Shown here: in pieces, positions 1 to 9,388 of the stretch
Position numbering within the stretch: the first letter of the stretch is position 1
Layout: the number at the start of each line of letters is the position of its first letter
Source of the DNA: Vibrio splendidus
GTDB lineage: Bacteria; Pseudomonadota; Gammaproteobacteria; Enterobacterales; Vibrionaceae
Reading direction: 5' to 3'
DNA length: 64,000 bases
Assembly (NCBI RefSeq): GCF_002873455.1
Contig: NZ_MCUN01000013.1
Location: 186,001-250,000 of the forward strand
Notes under the pieces: model-generated
What the model was told of the DNA's origin: nothing
Databases searched by the model: none
The model's input: the letters and a program-made list of their open reading frames with translations, nothing else
Program-made: the position numbers and the translations under genes

Positions 1-830
1 TTGTTGGAGTTTATTAGCTTTAACTGAGTATTTGCGAACTCTCTAAGCATTCTCGCATTATTGTGATGTGCGTTATCTCCGCATTGTTGTCCGTTCACTC
101 TAATTTCAGGGCTAGAGTAGACAGGAATAATATCACGCTCATAAGACATTACTGTGCCTCTCTCTGAACAAGTAGCACCGAATGAATATGCAGGAGCTTT
201 CGGATAGCTGCCAGCGATAAAATGATCGATACTCTCGTGATCTTTTAACACCTTTTTATAGTCGTGGTTAGCGCCACTCAAGTGACCAATTTCATGTTCC
301 ATTGTCGAGTCTGGGCAATTTATCGCCAAAGAGAAAAAACGAGATACCTGAGATGCGACACCACAATATCGAGACTCGAACGCAGAATGATAATTAGAAA
401 ACACAACCCCTGAAAAAACAGGACGGCCGTCTTCTGTGATTTCTTTAATTGGCTCTTCCATCGATAATTTTAATAACCTCTCTGCTGCCCCCAAATCTTG
501 AAACCAAAGGCTGTCGATTTCAGGCGTATAAGTCACCTTGGTGACTTTTCTCGTCATAGGGATGCAAGAGTTCTTCAATACCAAATTCGAATAGCTTTCC
601 CATGTCGCTATTTTAGAGGCAACAAATGCTTTGGAGTATTCGGCTAACACCGATTCATCAACATAAAGATGGATCTCTGTATTCAAAACCTCACTCTGCG
701 TACAAGTAGGAAACTCGACGCTTTGAGCATTGGAGAGTCGGCTATTGCTCAACACTATAATCAAAACATAGCCAACTAACTGGATCAGCCTTTTAAAGGA
801 ACCCTCACTGACTCGTGTATTCATTTCCAT
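1..830 (-). CDS. Secreted metzincin-type zinc metalloprotease (partial, cut by left edge)
   Basis: An open frame on the minus strand starts at 830 (or ATG 824) and stays open to base 1, giving about 276 residues with the C-terminus outside the window. Residues 179-190 read HEIGHLSGANHD, the extended HExxHxxGxxHD zinc site of metzincins (reprolysin-like). A VMSY segment near residue 228 fits the methionine turn that follows it in this clan. The N-terminus has a basic stretch and a hydrophobic segment ending in SNA, typical of a signal peptide, so the product is probably exported; several cysteines suggest disulphides. The purine-rich GAGGA run lies at good distance from ATG 824, which may be the true start. 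Function as a peptidase is inferred from the motif; the substrate is unknown. Confidence 0.82.
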   Translation of the reverse strand, partial: MEMNTRVSEGSFKRLIQLVGYVLIIVLSNSRLSNAQSVEFPTCTQSEVLNTEIHLYVDESVLAEYSKAFVASKIATWESYSNLVLKNSCIPMTRKVTKVTYTPEIDSLWFQDLGAAERLLKLSMEEPIKEITEDGRPVFSGVVFSNYHSAFESRYCGVASQVSRFFSLAINCPDSTMEHEIGHLSGANHDYKKVLKDHESIDHFIAGSYPKAPAYSFGATCSERGTVMSYERDIIPVYSSPEIRVNGQQCGDNAHHNNARMLREFANTQLKLINSN

Positions 831-962
831 CCTCTCCCTATATTCAAAACCACCAGAACACCATAAATGCCGTGACTTAAGAATCATACCGATCACCATT
901 ACACGTATAAGTGTTGGTCTCTCAAAGTAACCTACTTGCTCTATCAATGTTTTTCAGAAAAC

Positions 963-988
963 AAAAAGCTCGCCATACAATGGCGAGC
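963..988 (-). terminator. Rho-independent terminator
   Basis: GCTCGCCA and TGGCGAGC form an 8-bp perfect stem with a 5-base loop. Read on the minus strand it is followed by a T-run. It lies about 90 bases beyond the stop of the small membrane protein at 1081-1506 and probably ends that transcript. Confidence 0.8.
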
Positions 989-1080
989 CTTATTGATTAT
1001 CGGAGCTTAACTGTCATTAAACCCTAGCATTAACAGGCCCCAACTACGAAGAAACCTAAAGCATGAAGAAGCCTAAGGCA

Positions 1081-1506
1081 TTAAGACACCTGATCACGTA
1101 AAGCCAATTCAACGTTTTTCAAGACTTTGAACTCTTCACGAGTACAACCACGAGCCACGGAAACCCAATGGTCGCCAGTTTCATCAGCTCCTTTAAACTC
1201 GGCACGCAATTCATATCTTCGCCATGTAACAAACGCCAAGATAAAGGTCAGTGCGAGCATCGGTAAACCGAACTGAGGAACAAATGCCCAAGTCGCAGCC
1301 GAAAGGACTAAAGCCAACGAAACAATATTGATTGCGTTTTCTTTAAGACCCAACTGACGAATTTCTAACTGTTTGATTTTACTTAAGCTATACACATCTT
1401 TCTTAACTCGAAGTTCGTTAGAGCTCACCAGAAAGTCTGACGTTTTGTATGACCTACGGAGTCGCACTAAATTCGCTAACCTGTTGCGTGTTTGATTCTT
1501 TTTCAT
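1081..1506 (-). CDS. Small two-helix membrane protein, possibly DUF6232-like
   Basis: 141 residues. The basic N-terminal third contains a beta-like segment (VSSNELRVKKDVYSLSKI) in which a stored value is followed by a 'Y-x-L-x-x-I' turn. Two hydrophobic helices follow at roughly residues 59-76 and 79-94, then a short charged tail. This layout resembles DUF6232-type proteins, a family of unknown function; the match is from memory of the pattern and is weak. The start is supported by GGAGA eight bases before the ATG. It is monocistronic, with its own terminator at 963-988. I cannot assign a function. Confidence 0.7.
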   Translation of the reverse strand: MKKNQTRNRLANLVRLRRSYKTSDFLVSSNELRVKKDVYSLSKIKQLEIRQLGLKENAINIVSLALVLSAATWAFVPQFGLPMLALTFILAFVTWRRYELRAEFKGADETGDHWVSVARGCTREEFKVLKNVELALRDQVS

Positions 1507-2036
1507 CGCCTTTCTCCATGTTATTAAAGGTTAGTAAAAACTAATATAATCATGAAGTTAATAAACGAATGTTTATTTTATAAATCAAACCAATATCAAA
1601 ATCAAGCTTATGCAATTAATAACACTTATAACAACACCACTTGAGTATGCAATATTTCAATATAAAGAAGATTCATTAGCGCGTTTTTTTCATCACAAAT
1701 CAGTGTACTTTAGTCAAGCTGCTTACAAGCTAATAATTGCTCTAGTAACCAGCCCAATAAGTCAAACTGCAGGTATGATTCCCTCTGCTTTGTAACCACT
1801 TATTTCAACGAGATTTTTTGCAATGAATCTCACGCTCTAGGTATGCTGAATCACGGTCACATAGTGCTCCATCTTCCATAACGAATATAAACACACTCCC
1901 TCTTACTCATTGCATTTTTGAATGCCAAAATCATTCAATTGAACATATCAACATAGCTTATCGATTAAGCAATTGATCTCATAATAAAGAAGCGGTACGC
2001 TTACGCTATGCACACGGTTACCTAATGGAGATCACG
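1507..2036. other. Gene-poor intergenic region
   Basis: About 530 AT-rich bases. A 61-codon frame at 1610-1795 has no ribosome-binding site and no recognisable content, so I do not call it. The region must hold the promoter of the minus-strand membrane-protein gene (near 1507-1600) and probably that of the small gene at 2037. I see no RNA gene or strong hairpin here. Confidence 0.5.
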
Positions 2037-2228
2037 ATGAATGAACTACTGACATGCGCTATGGAACAGAAACAACGAACAACAGTGACGAGTTTATTCG
2101 CAAGAAATGGATTCAAGATCGCGGCTACTGACTTTGATGATGTGACTTTCGAACGAGAGAGTGTGTTGGTCAATGTTCGTTTTGATGCGTCTTCAAACGT
2201 TGAATCGATTTCAATTCTAAACAACTAA
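2037..2228 (+). CDS. Small uncharacterised protein (63 aa)
   Basis: The ATG at 2037 is preceded by GGAG with six bases of spacing, which favours it over the in-frame ATG at 2025. The product is 63 residues, hydrophilic, with an N-terminal helix-like part (MNELLTCAMEQKQRTTVTSL) and a C-terminal beta-rich part. It has no membrane segment or signal peptide. It stands alone and is followed by a strong inverted repeat at 2242-2300. I do not recognise the family. The good ribosome-binding site supports a real gene. Confidence 0.55.
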   Translation: MNELLTCAMEQKQRTTVTSLFARNGFKIAATDFDDVTFERESVLVNVRFDASSNVESISILNN

Positions 2229-2241
2229 CGAGCTCACAAGC

Positions 2242-2300
2242 AGGTCGCTAAAATAATTGAATGGCCAACATTCGAGTCATTTTAGCGTATCTTGCGACCT
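2242..2300. repeat. Nested inverted repeat / hairpin downstream of the small gene
   Basis: CGCTAAAAT (2246-2254) pairs perfectly with ATTTTAGCG (2279-2287). Inside it GAATG (2259-2263) pairs with CATTC (2269-2273). Outside it AGGTCGC (2242-2248) can alternatively pair with GCGACCT (2294-2300). The two outer pairings overlap, so two folds compete. There is a short pyrimidine stretch after it (acccttttct), so it may be a terminator for the gene at 2037, but the competing fold is unusual for a plain terminator. Confidence 0.6.
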
Positions 2301-2425
2301 ACCCTTTTCTACTTCATCCCCATCCTCTTCTCTTCCAAAAGCCACCGAGTGACAATTAGATCAATAACTCGCAATTCCATGAGCTTGGCTTATATTTATT
2401 AATACCCTTTGAACAAAAATTCGAA

Positions 2426-2854
2426 ATGATGCCTATGTTCCTAACTCGGTTAATTTATGTCAGTACCCTTTCCGAATGTTGTGATTCCAAAGCATTGGAG
2501 GAGATACTCGCTATCTCTCAAGATCATAATCGGCAGAGCCATTTAACGGGGCTTCTCAGCCATAATCAAAAGTACTTTCTTCAATGTATTGAAGGTTCTA
2601 GAGAGGCAGTTAACCACACGTACAATCACATCCTTAACGACGAGAGACACAATCACGTCGCAATACTTTATTTTAAAGAAATTGATAGCAGAGAATTTGG
2701 AGATTGGTCGATGGGAGACATTCCGCAATCCAATTTAACCGAACTGTTGAACTTACAGTTTTCAACCTCTGATCAATTTAACCCGTACGAAATGTCTGGC
2801 GAAAGTGCTTACAGAATGCTTTTAGAGTTAAAGCAAAATTTGCCATCTGAATGA
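2426..2854 (+). CDS. BLUF-domain blue-light sensor (FAD)
   Basis: 142 residues, essentially a single BLUF domain with a short C-terminal extension and no attached output domain. The flavin-contact residues sit at exactly the spacing known for BLUF proteins: Tyr11, Asn35, Gln53, Trp94 and Met96 match AppA Tyr21, Asn45, Gln63, Trp104 and Met106. The short BLUF class acts through a partner protein (known for BlrP/PixD/YcgF-like systems); no partner is adjacent here. The start is uncertain: ATG codons lie at 2426, 2429 and 2435 and no clear ribosome-binding site is visible. It is monocistronic, upstream of a convergent LysR gene. Confidence 0.9.
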   Translation: MMPMFLTRLIYVSTLSECCDSKALEEILAISQDHNRQSHLTGLLSHNQKYFLQCIEGSREAVNHTYNHILNDERHNHVAILYFKEIDSREFGDWSMGDIPQSNLTELLNLQFSTSDQFNPYEMSGESAYRMLLELKQNLPSE

Positions 2855-3095
2855 CAAAGCCAACTAGTTATGCAGCGTTATATTCTCGAAGGCCATAACT
2901 CTTTGTCCCTTACTCGCACCGACACTGCAAAAATATGATGACAACGAGAGCACAACGCCTCACTCCCAGAAGGTAATTCCTAGAACTGCATGACTCCCCC
3001 ACATTCGATGCATGACTTGGTACAAAGATCAGACAATCAAGAAAACTCTTAGCTGTTGATAAGCAACAGTTGGTTTTTTTCCAATACACACGCAA

Positions 3096-3962
3096 TTAAA
3101 CGAAGTTCTTTTTGAGCTTCTCTTCCAACGCTTTAACACAAAGCTTAATAGCAATAGGCGTATTTGAAGCGAATGGGTTTAACGCATAAACCGTGTTGGT
3201 AGGCAACTGGAAGCTTGGCATGATGTCGACTACTTCATTCGATAGCTGATGAAGATAGAAGTCTGGAATGACACCAATACCAACACCAGACTTGATCAAG
3301 GCGAGACAACTGTGAAAGGAGTTGGTAACGCAGCTGGCTGGCTGTTGGTAAATAAAGTCTTGTTCATTTTGCGAAGTAAAGTGATGAGTCACCTGTTTTC
3401 CCTGCCAAGAATTTGCGATGTAAGGAATAGATTCAAGCTCACGAGAGAGCATGCTTTCAACACCACATAACACGTCTTTAAATTCACCTAAACGCTTTTG
3501 CTTTAGGTTACTATCACGTGAACTGCCTACCCGTACTGCGAGATCAATATCGTGCTCCATGAAGTCCAAATGTTGATCATCACTAATCAGTTCTGGCCTT
3601 AACTTCGGATATTGCTTCATCAGTTCTGCAACAACAGGCGCAACCAACAAGTCCATCAACGCATTCGGTGCCGTGATACGAATCCGACCTTGTGGCTCTT
3701 CTAGCTCAGCTTTCGCCATATCCCAAGCCGATTCAGCGATCACGTTGATGTCTTTGCAACTCAAATAAAAACGCTCCCCCATACTGGTCAGAGATTGCCT
3801 GCGTGTTGTGCGCTTAAGAAGTGAAGCACCTAGCTCTTGTTCTAAGATTTTGAGGTGCTGACTGACGACAGATTTAGACAACTCTAGCTTTTCAGCCGCA
3901 GCCGAGACTGAACCCTGCTCTACGATATGAGCGAAAATCGACATCTGCTTTAGCTTACTCAT
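3096..3962 (-). CDS. LysR-family transcriptional regulator
   Basis: 288 residues. The N-terminal winged helix-turn-helix (residues 1-60, with SVSAAAEKLELSKSVVSQHL as recognition region) is followed by a LysR substrate-binding domain (residues about 90-285, beginning GRIRITAPNALMDLLVAP). The length fits the family (about 300). It is transcribed divergently from the SnoaL-like gene at 4104, with about 140 bases between them, the usual arrangement in which a LysR protein controls its neighbour. The effector is not predictable. It resembles the CrgA/DsdC-like branch that has an 'SxxAAAxxLxxSxSxVSxxL' helix. Confidence 0.92.
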   Translation of the reverse strand: MSKLKQMSIFAHIVEQGSVSAAAEKLELSKSVVSQHLKILEQELGASLLKRTTRRQSLTSMGERFYLSCKDINVIAESAWDMAKAELEEPQGRIRITAPNALMDLLVAPVVAELMKQYPKLRPELISDDQHLDFMEHDIDLAVRVGSSRDSNLKQKRLGEFKDVLCGVESMLSRELESIPYIANSWQGKQVTHHFTSQNEQDFIYQQPASCVTNSFHSCLALIKSGVGIGVIPDFYLHQLSNEVVDIMPSFQLPTNTVYALNPFASNTPIAIKLCVKALEEKLKKNFV

Positions 3963-4103
3963 CTTATTGTTCTCTTTTTACAAACAGTATTTTCTATTAT
4001 CTCTGTTTTTCAAGTTAATTTCCAAGACTAAACTCAATTCAACTTATCGAGATACCAAATCAAAAAGACAGTGCTCGACACAATACTGTTATGGAGAAAG
4101 ACA

Positions 4104-4478
4104 ATGTTAGACAACCAAATTTTAGAAGCATGTAAGCAAGGCATTAACGCGTGGCAAAAAGCTTTCAACAGCCAAGATGCGAAAGGCTGTGCAGATCAAT
4201 ATACTGAAAGCTGTGTAATGGAAGCGCGTCCGTTTGGTACCTTTGAAGGTCGTGAAGCAATACAAGCGTTTTGGCAAAACATCATCGACCAAGGCTTCAA
4301 AGACGTTGATTACACCGATGTTAAGTGGGAAGAGCACCCAGAAGGCGGCTACATTCTTACCGCTAGCTGGACAATGAACAAAGCGTTTGGTGTTGTACAT
4401 CGTGAGCACTGGGCACTGGAAGCGGATGGTTGCGCTCGTTTAGTCAGCGATGATTTTGAGGTTCAAGGCGAACGCTAG
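4104..4478 (+). CDS. SnoaL-like / NTF2-fold small protein
   Basis: 124 residues from the ATG at 4104, which has GGAGA a few bases upstream; the frame also opens earlier at a GTG (4071) without a good site. The pattern is an N-terminal helix (INAWQKAFNSQDAKGCADQY), then FGTFEGREAIQAFWQNI, then beta strands with a conserved Trp, which is typical of SnoaL/DUF4440-type nuclear-transport-factor-2 folds. These proteins are often small hydrolases, isomerases or ligand-binding proteins; no specific activity can be read here. It lies divergent to the LysR gene, its likely regulator. Confidence 0.8.
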   Translation: MLDNQILEACKQGINAWQKAFNSQDAKGCADQYTESCVMEARPFGTFEGREAIQAFWQNIIDQGFKDVDYTDVKWEEHPEGGYILTASWTMNKAFGVVHREHWALEADGCARLVSDDFEVQGER

Positions 4479-4530
4479 AGCTGTAATTAAAAGCTAGAAG
4501 CTCACAGCTCAAAAATAGAAACAGAAAACA

Positions 4531-4566
4531 AAAAGCCAGCAATCCAAATTGGACTGCTGGCCTTTT
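4531..4566. terminator. Bidirectional terminator between SnoaL-like gene and proX
   Basis: GCCAGCA (4535-4541) pairs with TGCTGGC (4555-4561), extended inward by TCCA/TGGA. An A-run precedes it and a T-run follows it, so it can work in both directions for the convergent genes. Confidence 0.8.
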
Positions 4567-4690
4567 AATGTTTGACTCTGTCGGCTTTTCACTTGATTTG
4601 AAGGTGATTCAGTGACTCTACACAATCACTCAACACGCTCATCATTTCAAATCAAAATGTCTAGTCAGACAGAGCAAATACAAGTCAAAG

Positions 4691-5698
4691 TTACAGTGCT
4701 GCTTTCTTCGCTTCTGTAATCCAAGCATCAAACGTGCTTTGGTTCGCTTTGATCCAACCGTTTACGTGCGCTTCAATATCAGCAGAGCTGTTTTTGCCTT
4801 TGCTCATCATCATATTCTGAGCACTTACATCGTTGATGTTAAGTTTGATGATCTCGAAAAGCTTCGCCGCAGCTGGGTTGTTTTTAGCAAACTCTTTATT
4901 CGCAATAATGCGCATTGAGTTCATTTGGAAACCATAGTTTTTGCCATTAGACAACGTTGTATCAACATTCGCACGATCACCAGGAAGAGATGAGAATGGT
5001 ACTTCTAACCAAACTACATCTTCGTTAGGCACCAATACGCCACTTACCCAGTAAGGTGTCCACGTGTAATAAAGGATTGATTCACCCTTTTGGTAACGAG
5101 AAATGGTATCTGCGATGATCGCCGCATAGTTACCTTGGTTGTGAGTCACCGTATCGTCCAGTTTGAACGCTGAAAGTTGATGTTCAATCACCATCTCACA
5201 ACCCCAACCTGGGTTACAGCCTGTAAGGTCTGCTTTGCCATCACCGTCAGCATCAAACAGCTTCGCGATTTTTGGATCCGTCAGTTGACCAATGTTAGTG
5301 ATGTTGTATTTCTCAGCCGTTTTCTTATCAATTAGGTAACCTTGAGCGGCACCGCTTACATATTGTCCTTCGCGGTAGAATTTGTCATCGCCGCCCGCCA
5401 TTTTGTATTTATCAGCATGAAGCGGGAACCAACCTACCGTTAGGAACGTCGCGTCGCCTTTTGCGATAGAGGTGTAACCTACGTTGTAATCCACTTCTTG
5501 CGTAGATTTCACGTCATAGCCAAGCTCTTCAAGAGCGCGGTTAACAATCAACGTTTGGAATGTTTCTTCCGCTACAGACGATTGAACTGGCTGAACTGAT
5601 ACACCTTCACCCGGTAAGCTTGCTGCCCACACGTTCGTTGATACTGCTAATGTAGAAACGATGCTAACTGCAAGTTTGCTCTTCCATGAATTATTCAT
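4691..5698 (-). CDS. proX: Glycine betaine/proline ABC transporter, periplasmic binding protein
   Basis: 335 residues. The N-terminal signal peptide ([19 protein letters not shown], cleavage near residue 25) is followed by an OpuAC-type substrate-binding domain: the '[13 protein letters not shown]' and '[14 protein letters not shown]' segments carry the Trp residues that form the aromatic box for quaternary amines in this family. It is the last gene of proVWX and overlaps proW by 8 bases, indicating translational coupling. It delivers betaine or proline betaine to ProW/ProV under osmotic stress. A terminator follows at 4531-4566. Confidence 0.95.
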   Translation of the reverse strand: MNNSWKSKLAVSIVSTLAVSTNVWAASLPGEGVSVQPVQSSVAEETFQTLIVNRALEELGYDVKSTQEVDYNVGYTSIAKGDATFLTVGWFPLHADKYKMAGGDDKFYREGQYVSGAAQGYLIDKKTAEKYNITNIGQLTDPKIAKLFDADGDGKADLTGCNPGWGCEMVIEHQLSAFKLDDTVTHNQGNYAAIIADTISRYQKGESILYYTWTPYWVSGVLVPNEDVVWLEVPFSSLPGDRANVDTTLSNGKNYGFQMNSMRIIANKEFAKNNPAAAKLFEIIKLNINDVSAQNMMMSKGKNSSADIEAHVNGWIKANQSTFDAWITEAKKAAL

Positions 5699-6785
5699 TG
5701 GTGTTTTTCCTTAATTGTAGTTCTGATTTGTTACCGCGATTTATCGCATTGAGCACAAGAGAAACAGGGCCCATGTGGTACCAGCGTAATTTTGTATTAC
5801 CTGCATTTACCCCGAGAACTTGGGTAATGCGGTCAAGCAGGATTGCTAGAATAACGATGCCGAGACCACCAACAGCGGCCAGTCCCATATCTAGACGGCC
5901 AATACCTCTCAGTACCATTTGACCTAAACCACCTACCGCGATCATTGATGCGATAACCACCATTGACAGCGACAACATCAGTGTCTGGTTTACGCCCGCC
6001 ATAATGGTTGGTAATGCAAGTGGCAGTTGAATTCTGTAAAGCATCTGCTTTTTGCTTGCACCGAATGAATGACCCGCTTCGATCAAATCTTCCGGTACTT
6101 GCTGAATACCCAGAATGGTTAAACGTACCACCGGTGGCAGTGCGAATATAATGGTCACCACTACACCCGGAACGTTACCGATACCAAACAACATTACGAT
6201 GGGTACTAAGTAAACGAAGGCTGGCGTTGTTTGCATAGCGTCCAGAATTGGGCGAACGAATTTAGCCGCCGTGTTACTTCGGGCGAGCCATATCCCCATG
6301 GGTAAACCGATCAACAGGCAGAAGAATACAGATGTCATCACCAGTGAAAGCGTGGTCATCGCTTCAGGCCAAGCGCCAATCAAACCAATCATAGTAAGAG
6401 ATACTGCCGTAGCAACACCCAGCTTCAGGTTTGAAAACTGCCATGCCACCAAAAACAAAATGATGAGCATAAATGGGGCTGGCGTAGACACCAATGCCGT
6501 TTCAAATGAACTTAGAATGAAATCGATAGGTACACGAATTGCTTGAAACAATGGTCGTCCGTGTTCAACTAGCCAATTCAATCCAGACTCAACCCAAGTA
6601 TCAACAGGCAGAACGGCTTCTGCAAAAGGATTAAGTGGATCAAAAGGAATGGTTTCTACGGTTTCGCTGCTTAGCCAATCTGCCGATGGTGAAGTGTCAG
6701 CGGCTTGACCCCAAGGATCACTTGATGGCTGAGCGGCAGGAGCAGACTGTGACCATGGGTCATTATTTGTTTGTTCAGACGACAT
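5691..6785 (-). CDS. proW: Glycine betaine/proline ABC transporter permease
   Basis: 364 residues. The N-terminal ~60 residues are hydrophilic and rich in Ser, Pro, Asp and Trp (the extended ProW cytoplasmic/periplasmic leader), followed by an amphipathic helix and about seven membrane segments. The ABC permease EAA-type loop is visible at [24 protein letters not shown] split around residues 220-245. Length matches E. coli ProW (about 354). It sits 3 bases after proV and overlaps proX by 8 bases. It forms the channel of the osmoprotectant importer in the inner membrane. Confidence 0.95.
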   Translation of the reverse strand: MSSEQTNNDPWSQSAPAAQPSSDPWGQAADTSPSADWLSSETVETIPFDPLNPFAEAVLPVDTWVESGLNWLVEHGRPLFQAIRVPIDFILSSFETALVSTPAPFMLIILFLVAWQFSNLKLGVATAVSLTMIGLIGAWPEAMTTLSLVMTSVFFCLLIGLPMGIWLARSNTAAKFVRPILDAMQTTPAFVYLVPIVMLFGIGNVPGVVVTIIFALPPVVRLTILGIQQVPEDLIEAGHSFGASKKQMLYRIQLPLALPTIMAGVNQTLMLSLSMVVIASMIAVGGLGQMVLRGIGRLDMGLAAVGGLGIVILAILLDRITQVLGVNAGNTKLRWYHMGPVSLVLNAINRGNKSELQLRKNTNE

Positions 6786-6788
6786 GAT

Positions 6789-7976
6789 CTACCCCTTATC
6801 CAATGTTTGTAGCAAACGTGACTTAGTTACCACACCAAAGTAATTACCTTGCTCATCCACAACAGGAACGGAGTAAGGCACACCACCAACAAGGCCAAGC
6901 ACATCATTGATTGGTAAATCAGGGTTCAGCGTTAATCCATCATCGAGCTGCGCGCTGATGAGTGATTTGTTCTCTTTGTGAGCTTTGCGAAGGGAGTCAA
7001 CAGAAACAATGCCGGAGTAAAGGCTGCTCTTCTCAACAACGATGCCGTATTCACGGTCGTTATCCATTAGGATTTTCAGAGCGGAAGCTGGGCCGTCGTG
7101 TTCTGACTTTTTAAATACCGCTGCCGGTTTCTTACGCGCAATGTCTTTCACAGTAAGTACGCTTGCAACATTCACACCACGGAAAAAGGCTTCGACATAG
7201 TCGTTCGCTGGGTTGTTAAGAATTTCGTCTGGTGTGCCCACTTGAACCACTTCACCGTTTTGCATAATGGCAATACGGTCACCGATTCTCATCGCTTCAT
7301 CCAAATCATGCGAGATGAATACAATCGTTCGTTTATCGTCATTTTGAAGACGAATCAGTTCATCTTGCATTTCAGTACGAATCAAAGGATCGAGTGCCGA
7401 GAATGCTTCGTCCATTAACAGGATATCTGGGTCACATGCCAAGGCTCGCGCTAGACCAACACGTTGTTTCATACCACCAGACAATTCATCTGGGTACGAT
7501 TCTGAGTATGCGCCAAGGCCCACACGCTCTAATGCTTCAAATGCTGCCTGTTTACGTTTATCGACTTCAACACCTGCCAGTTCAAGACCAAATGCAGCAT
7601 TTTCGATAACTGTCATATGTGGCATCAATGCGAAATTTTGGAAAACCATGGAGATGTTGTTACGGCGGACTTCGCGCAGTTCATCTTCTGAGATGTGGGC
7701 AATGTCTTTGCCTCGAAGAAGCACATTACCTTTGGTAGGTTCAATTAGTCGGTTAAGAAGGCGTACTAGGGTTGATTTGCCAGATCCTGACAATCCCATA
7801 ATCACGAAAATCTCGCCTTCTTGAATACTAAGAGAAACATCGTTAACACCGATCGTTAACCCTGTTTCTTCGAAAATTTTGTCTTTATCCGCGCCTTCAT
7901 TAATCATCGAAAAAGCACGGTCGGTATCTTCACCAAACACCTTGTACAGTCCCTTAACTTCCAGTATGGGATCCAT
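6789..7976 (-). CDS. proV: Glycine betaine/proline ABC transporter ATP-binding protein
   Basis: 395 residues, the first gene of proVWX. Walker A is GLSGSGKST (about residues 59-67), the signature is [15 protein letters not shown], and Walker B is [13 protein letters not shown]. The C-terminal 110 residues contain two CBS motifs ([19 protein letters not shown] and [19 protein letters not shown]), which in OpuA/ProU-type ATPases sense ionic strength or nucleotides. The N-terminal insert '[20 protein letters not shown]' before the first strand is typical of ProV. The operon is presumably osmotically induced; I see no distinct operator in the 370 bases upstream. Confidence 0.96.
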   Translation of the reverse strand: MDPILEVKGLYKVFGEDTDRAFSMINEGADKDKIFEETGLTIGVNDVSLSIQEGEIFVIMGLSGSGKSTLVRLLNRLIEPTKGNVLLRGKDIAHISEDELREVRRNNISMVFQNFALMPHMTVIENAAFGLELAGVEVDKRKQAAFEALERVGLGAYSESYPDELSGGMKQRVGLARALACDPDILLMDEAFSALDPLIRTEMQDELIRLQNDDKRTIVFISHDLDEAMRIGDRIAIMQNGEVVQVGTPDEILNNPANDYVEAFFRGVNVASVLTVKDIARKKPAAVFKKSEHDGPASALKILMDNDREYGIVVEKSSLYSGIVSVDSLRKAHKENKSLISAQLDDGLTLNPDLPINDVLGLVGGVPYSVPVVDEQGNYFGVVTKSRLLQTLDKG

Positions 7977-8348
7977 ATAATCTAATCCTTTCTTAGCTAT
8001 TTTAACTTAAAGATGGTTATTTAAGCTCGAAAAACGATTAGCACTCTAAGTAATTAATGAGTAAAAATCAAGGAGCTTCGTTCGGTAAAATAAAGCAATA
8101 ACCATCAATCAACCTTACAAGAGCAAGCTCAAAAAATAAGCATAGATACAACAAATAACTGATAAATAAAGATATAAATTACACTTAAACACTGTCAACA
8201 TTTTGTATTACTTACCCATAGATTATTGAATATTAATTTCACATTAGAGCAGTTAATAGGCTAAATGAACCAAGATTAACAGCAATTAGTTCGTGTACAA
8301 ATAATTCGAATACAAACTAATTCATCAAGATTTCATGATATTTCAAAG
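7977..8348. other. AT-rich intergenic region upstream of proV
   Basis: About 370 very AT-rich bases between the divergent proVWX operon and the hypothetical gene at 8349. It must hold the proV promoter. I saw no clear palindromic operator, riboswitch or hairpin with a T-run. H-NS-type control by AT-rich DNA, known for E. coli proU, would fit but is inference. Confidence 0.5.
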
Positions 8349-8621
8349 TTGCAATCTCACTCAGATACAAGGATAAGATCTACACTCAATTTTGGATTAA
8401 AAACCAGAGGTGAACCGGATAAAGTCACGAATCAAACTCGACCTTTTCAACCCAGAATTTTAAAACATCACACCAACTGTGATACTTGCTACAAACTACT
8501 CAATATCGATGACCCAAGCCGAAAGACAACTTGTAGAGTCCTCATTGCTGATCCATTCTTTATAGAAGAAATGGACATACTTTCCGCGATGATTAAAGAA
8601 AAGGACGAGGCACTCGAATGA
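8349..8621 (+). CDS. Uncharacterised protein with a CxxC motif, coupled to a HAD phosphatase
   Basis: A 90-codon frame opening at TTG 8349 and ending in an ATGA overlap with the HAD gene at 8618. The N-terminal half is basic; a cysteine motif (NCDTCYKLL) lies at about residues 44-52, followed by another Cys near 62 and an acidic C-terminal helix. No good ribosome-binding site precedes the TTG and there is no in-frame ATG until 8571, so the true start and even the reality of the gene are uncertain. The stop/start overlap with the next gene is the main support. I do not recognise the family. Confidence 0.42.
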   Translation: MQSHSDTRIRSTLNFGLKTRGEPDKVTNQTRPFQPRILKHHTNCDTCYKLLNIDDPSRKTTCRVLIADPFFIEEMDILSAMIKEKDEALE

Positions 8622-9349
8622 TAAAAATGTTGGTATGCGACTTTGATGGGACACTGGATGGAGGCTCTTCTCATGGGGTTAATCAGTTGTTTAATTACTT
8701 AACAGAGCAACCCGATATCCGCTTTATCATCGCGACGGGTAGAACACTGCCTTCAATTCGTTTGGGGTTGGCGTCAGATAACTACCCGAAACCCCACAGT
8801 ATTATTAGCGATGTAGGCACGAGAATTCACCACTCCCAAGAACCCGATCATATTTGGCATAAACAGTTAGAAACATCGTGGAACAAATCAAAGGTAGAGT
8901 CAGCACTCGCACCACTCGATTTTATGGGCAAACGCTTTGAAAACCATCAAGGCGATTACAAGATTACTTTTGAAGGGAAACTGTCTGAACCTCAGCATGA
9001 ATTGATCGAATCGAGCTTAGAGTTACACGGATTAGATGTTCACCTTACTTATTCTCACGACTGGTATTTGGATATCACACCGAAGGGCGTCAACAAGGCC
9101 ACGGCGATTCATCACCTGCTAAAACAACATGATTTGAGTGTTGAGGAAGTGTGTGTGGCGGGCGACTCAGCTAACGATACCTCTATGCTAACGATAAAGG
9201 GCGTGAACTCAATATTAGTGGCTAACCATTACCCTGAGGTCGCTCACCTGTCCGACAGAGACAACGTATACACCAGCAATGCGACACACGCGGAAGGTGT
9301 GTTAGAAGGCTTGAAATACTGGCAAGAGCGTTCAACCGCGGGTAATTAG
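8618..9349 (+). CDS. HAD-superfamily (type IIB) phosphatase
   Basis: 243 residues with all four HAD motifs in order: DFDGTLDGG near the N-terminus (nucleophile and acid Asp), ATGR (Thr/Ser motif II), a Lys in 'TPKGVNKATA' (motif III), and GDSANDTSML (motif IV). The cap between motifs II and III is of the Cof/sucrose-phosphatase type, so substrates are probably phosphorylated sugars or other small metabolites. The start overlaps the stop of the preceding frame (ATGA). A weak hairpin follows at 9352. The exact substrate cannot be told from sequence. Confidence 0.88.
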   Translation: MIKMLVCDFDGTLDGGSSHGVNQLFNYLTEQPDIRFIIATGRTLPSIRLGLASDNYPKPHSIISDVGTRIHHSQEPDHIWHKQLETSWNKSKVESALAPLDFMGKRFENHQGDYKITFEGKLSEPQHELIESSLELHGLDVHLTYSHDWYLDITPKGVNKATAIHHLLKQHDLSVEEVCVAGDSANDTSMLTIKGVNSILVANHYPEVAHLSDRDNVYTSNATHAEGVLEGLKYWQERSTAGN

Positions 9350-9351
9350 AA

Positions 9352-9382
9352 CAAGTAGAGCTGAGCAGCAGACCTCTACTTG
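9352..9382. terminator. Hairpin between convergent genes (weak terminator)
   Basis: CAAGTAGAG (9352-9360) pairs with CTCTACTTG (9374-9382) around a 13-base loop. It lies 3 bases after the HAD stop and just before the convergent TIGR02450 gene. No proper T-run follows, so its role as a terminator is tentative. Confidence 0.4.
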
Positions 9383-9388
9383 ATACAC

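Noticed and set aside
1610..1795. 61-codon open frame in the gene-poor region
   Set aside because: No ribosome-binding site, no recognisable composition, and no neighbour context.
2910..3095. 61-codon frame just behind the LysR gene on the minus strand
   Set aside because: Odd, Cys-rich composition and no start signal; probably chance.
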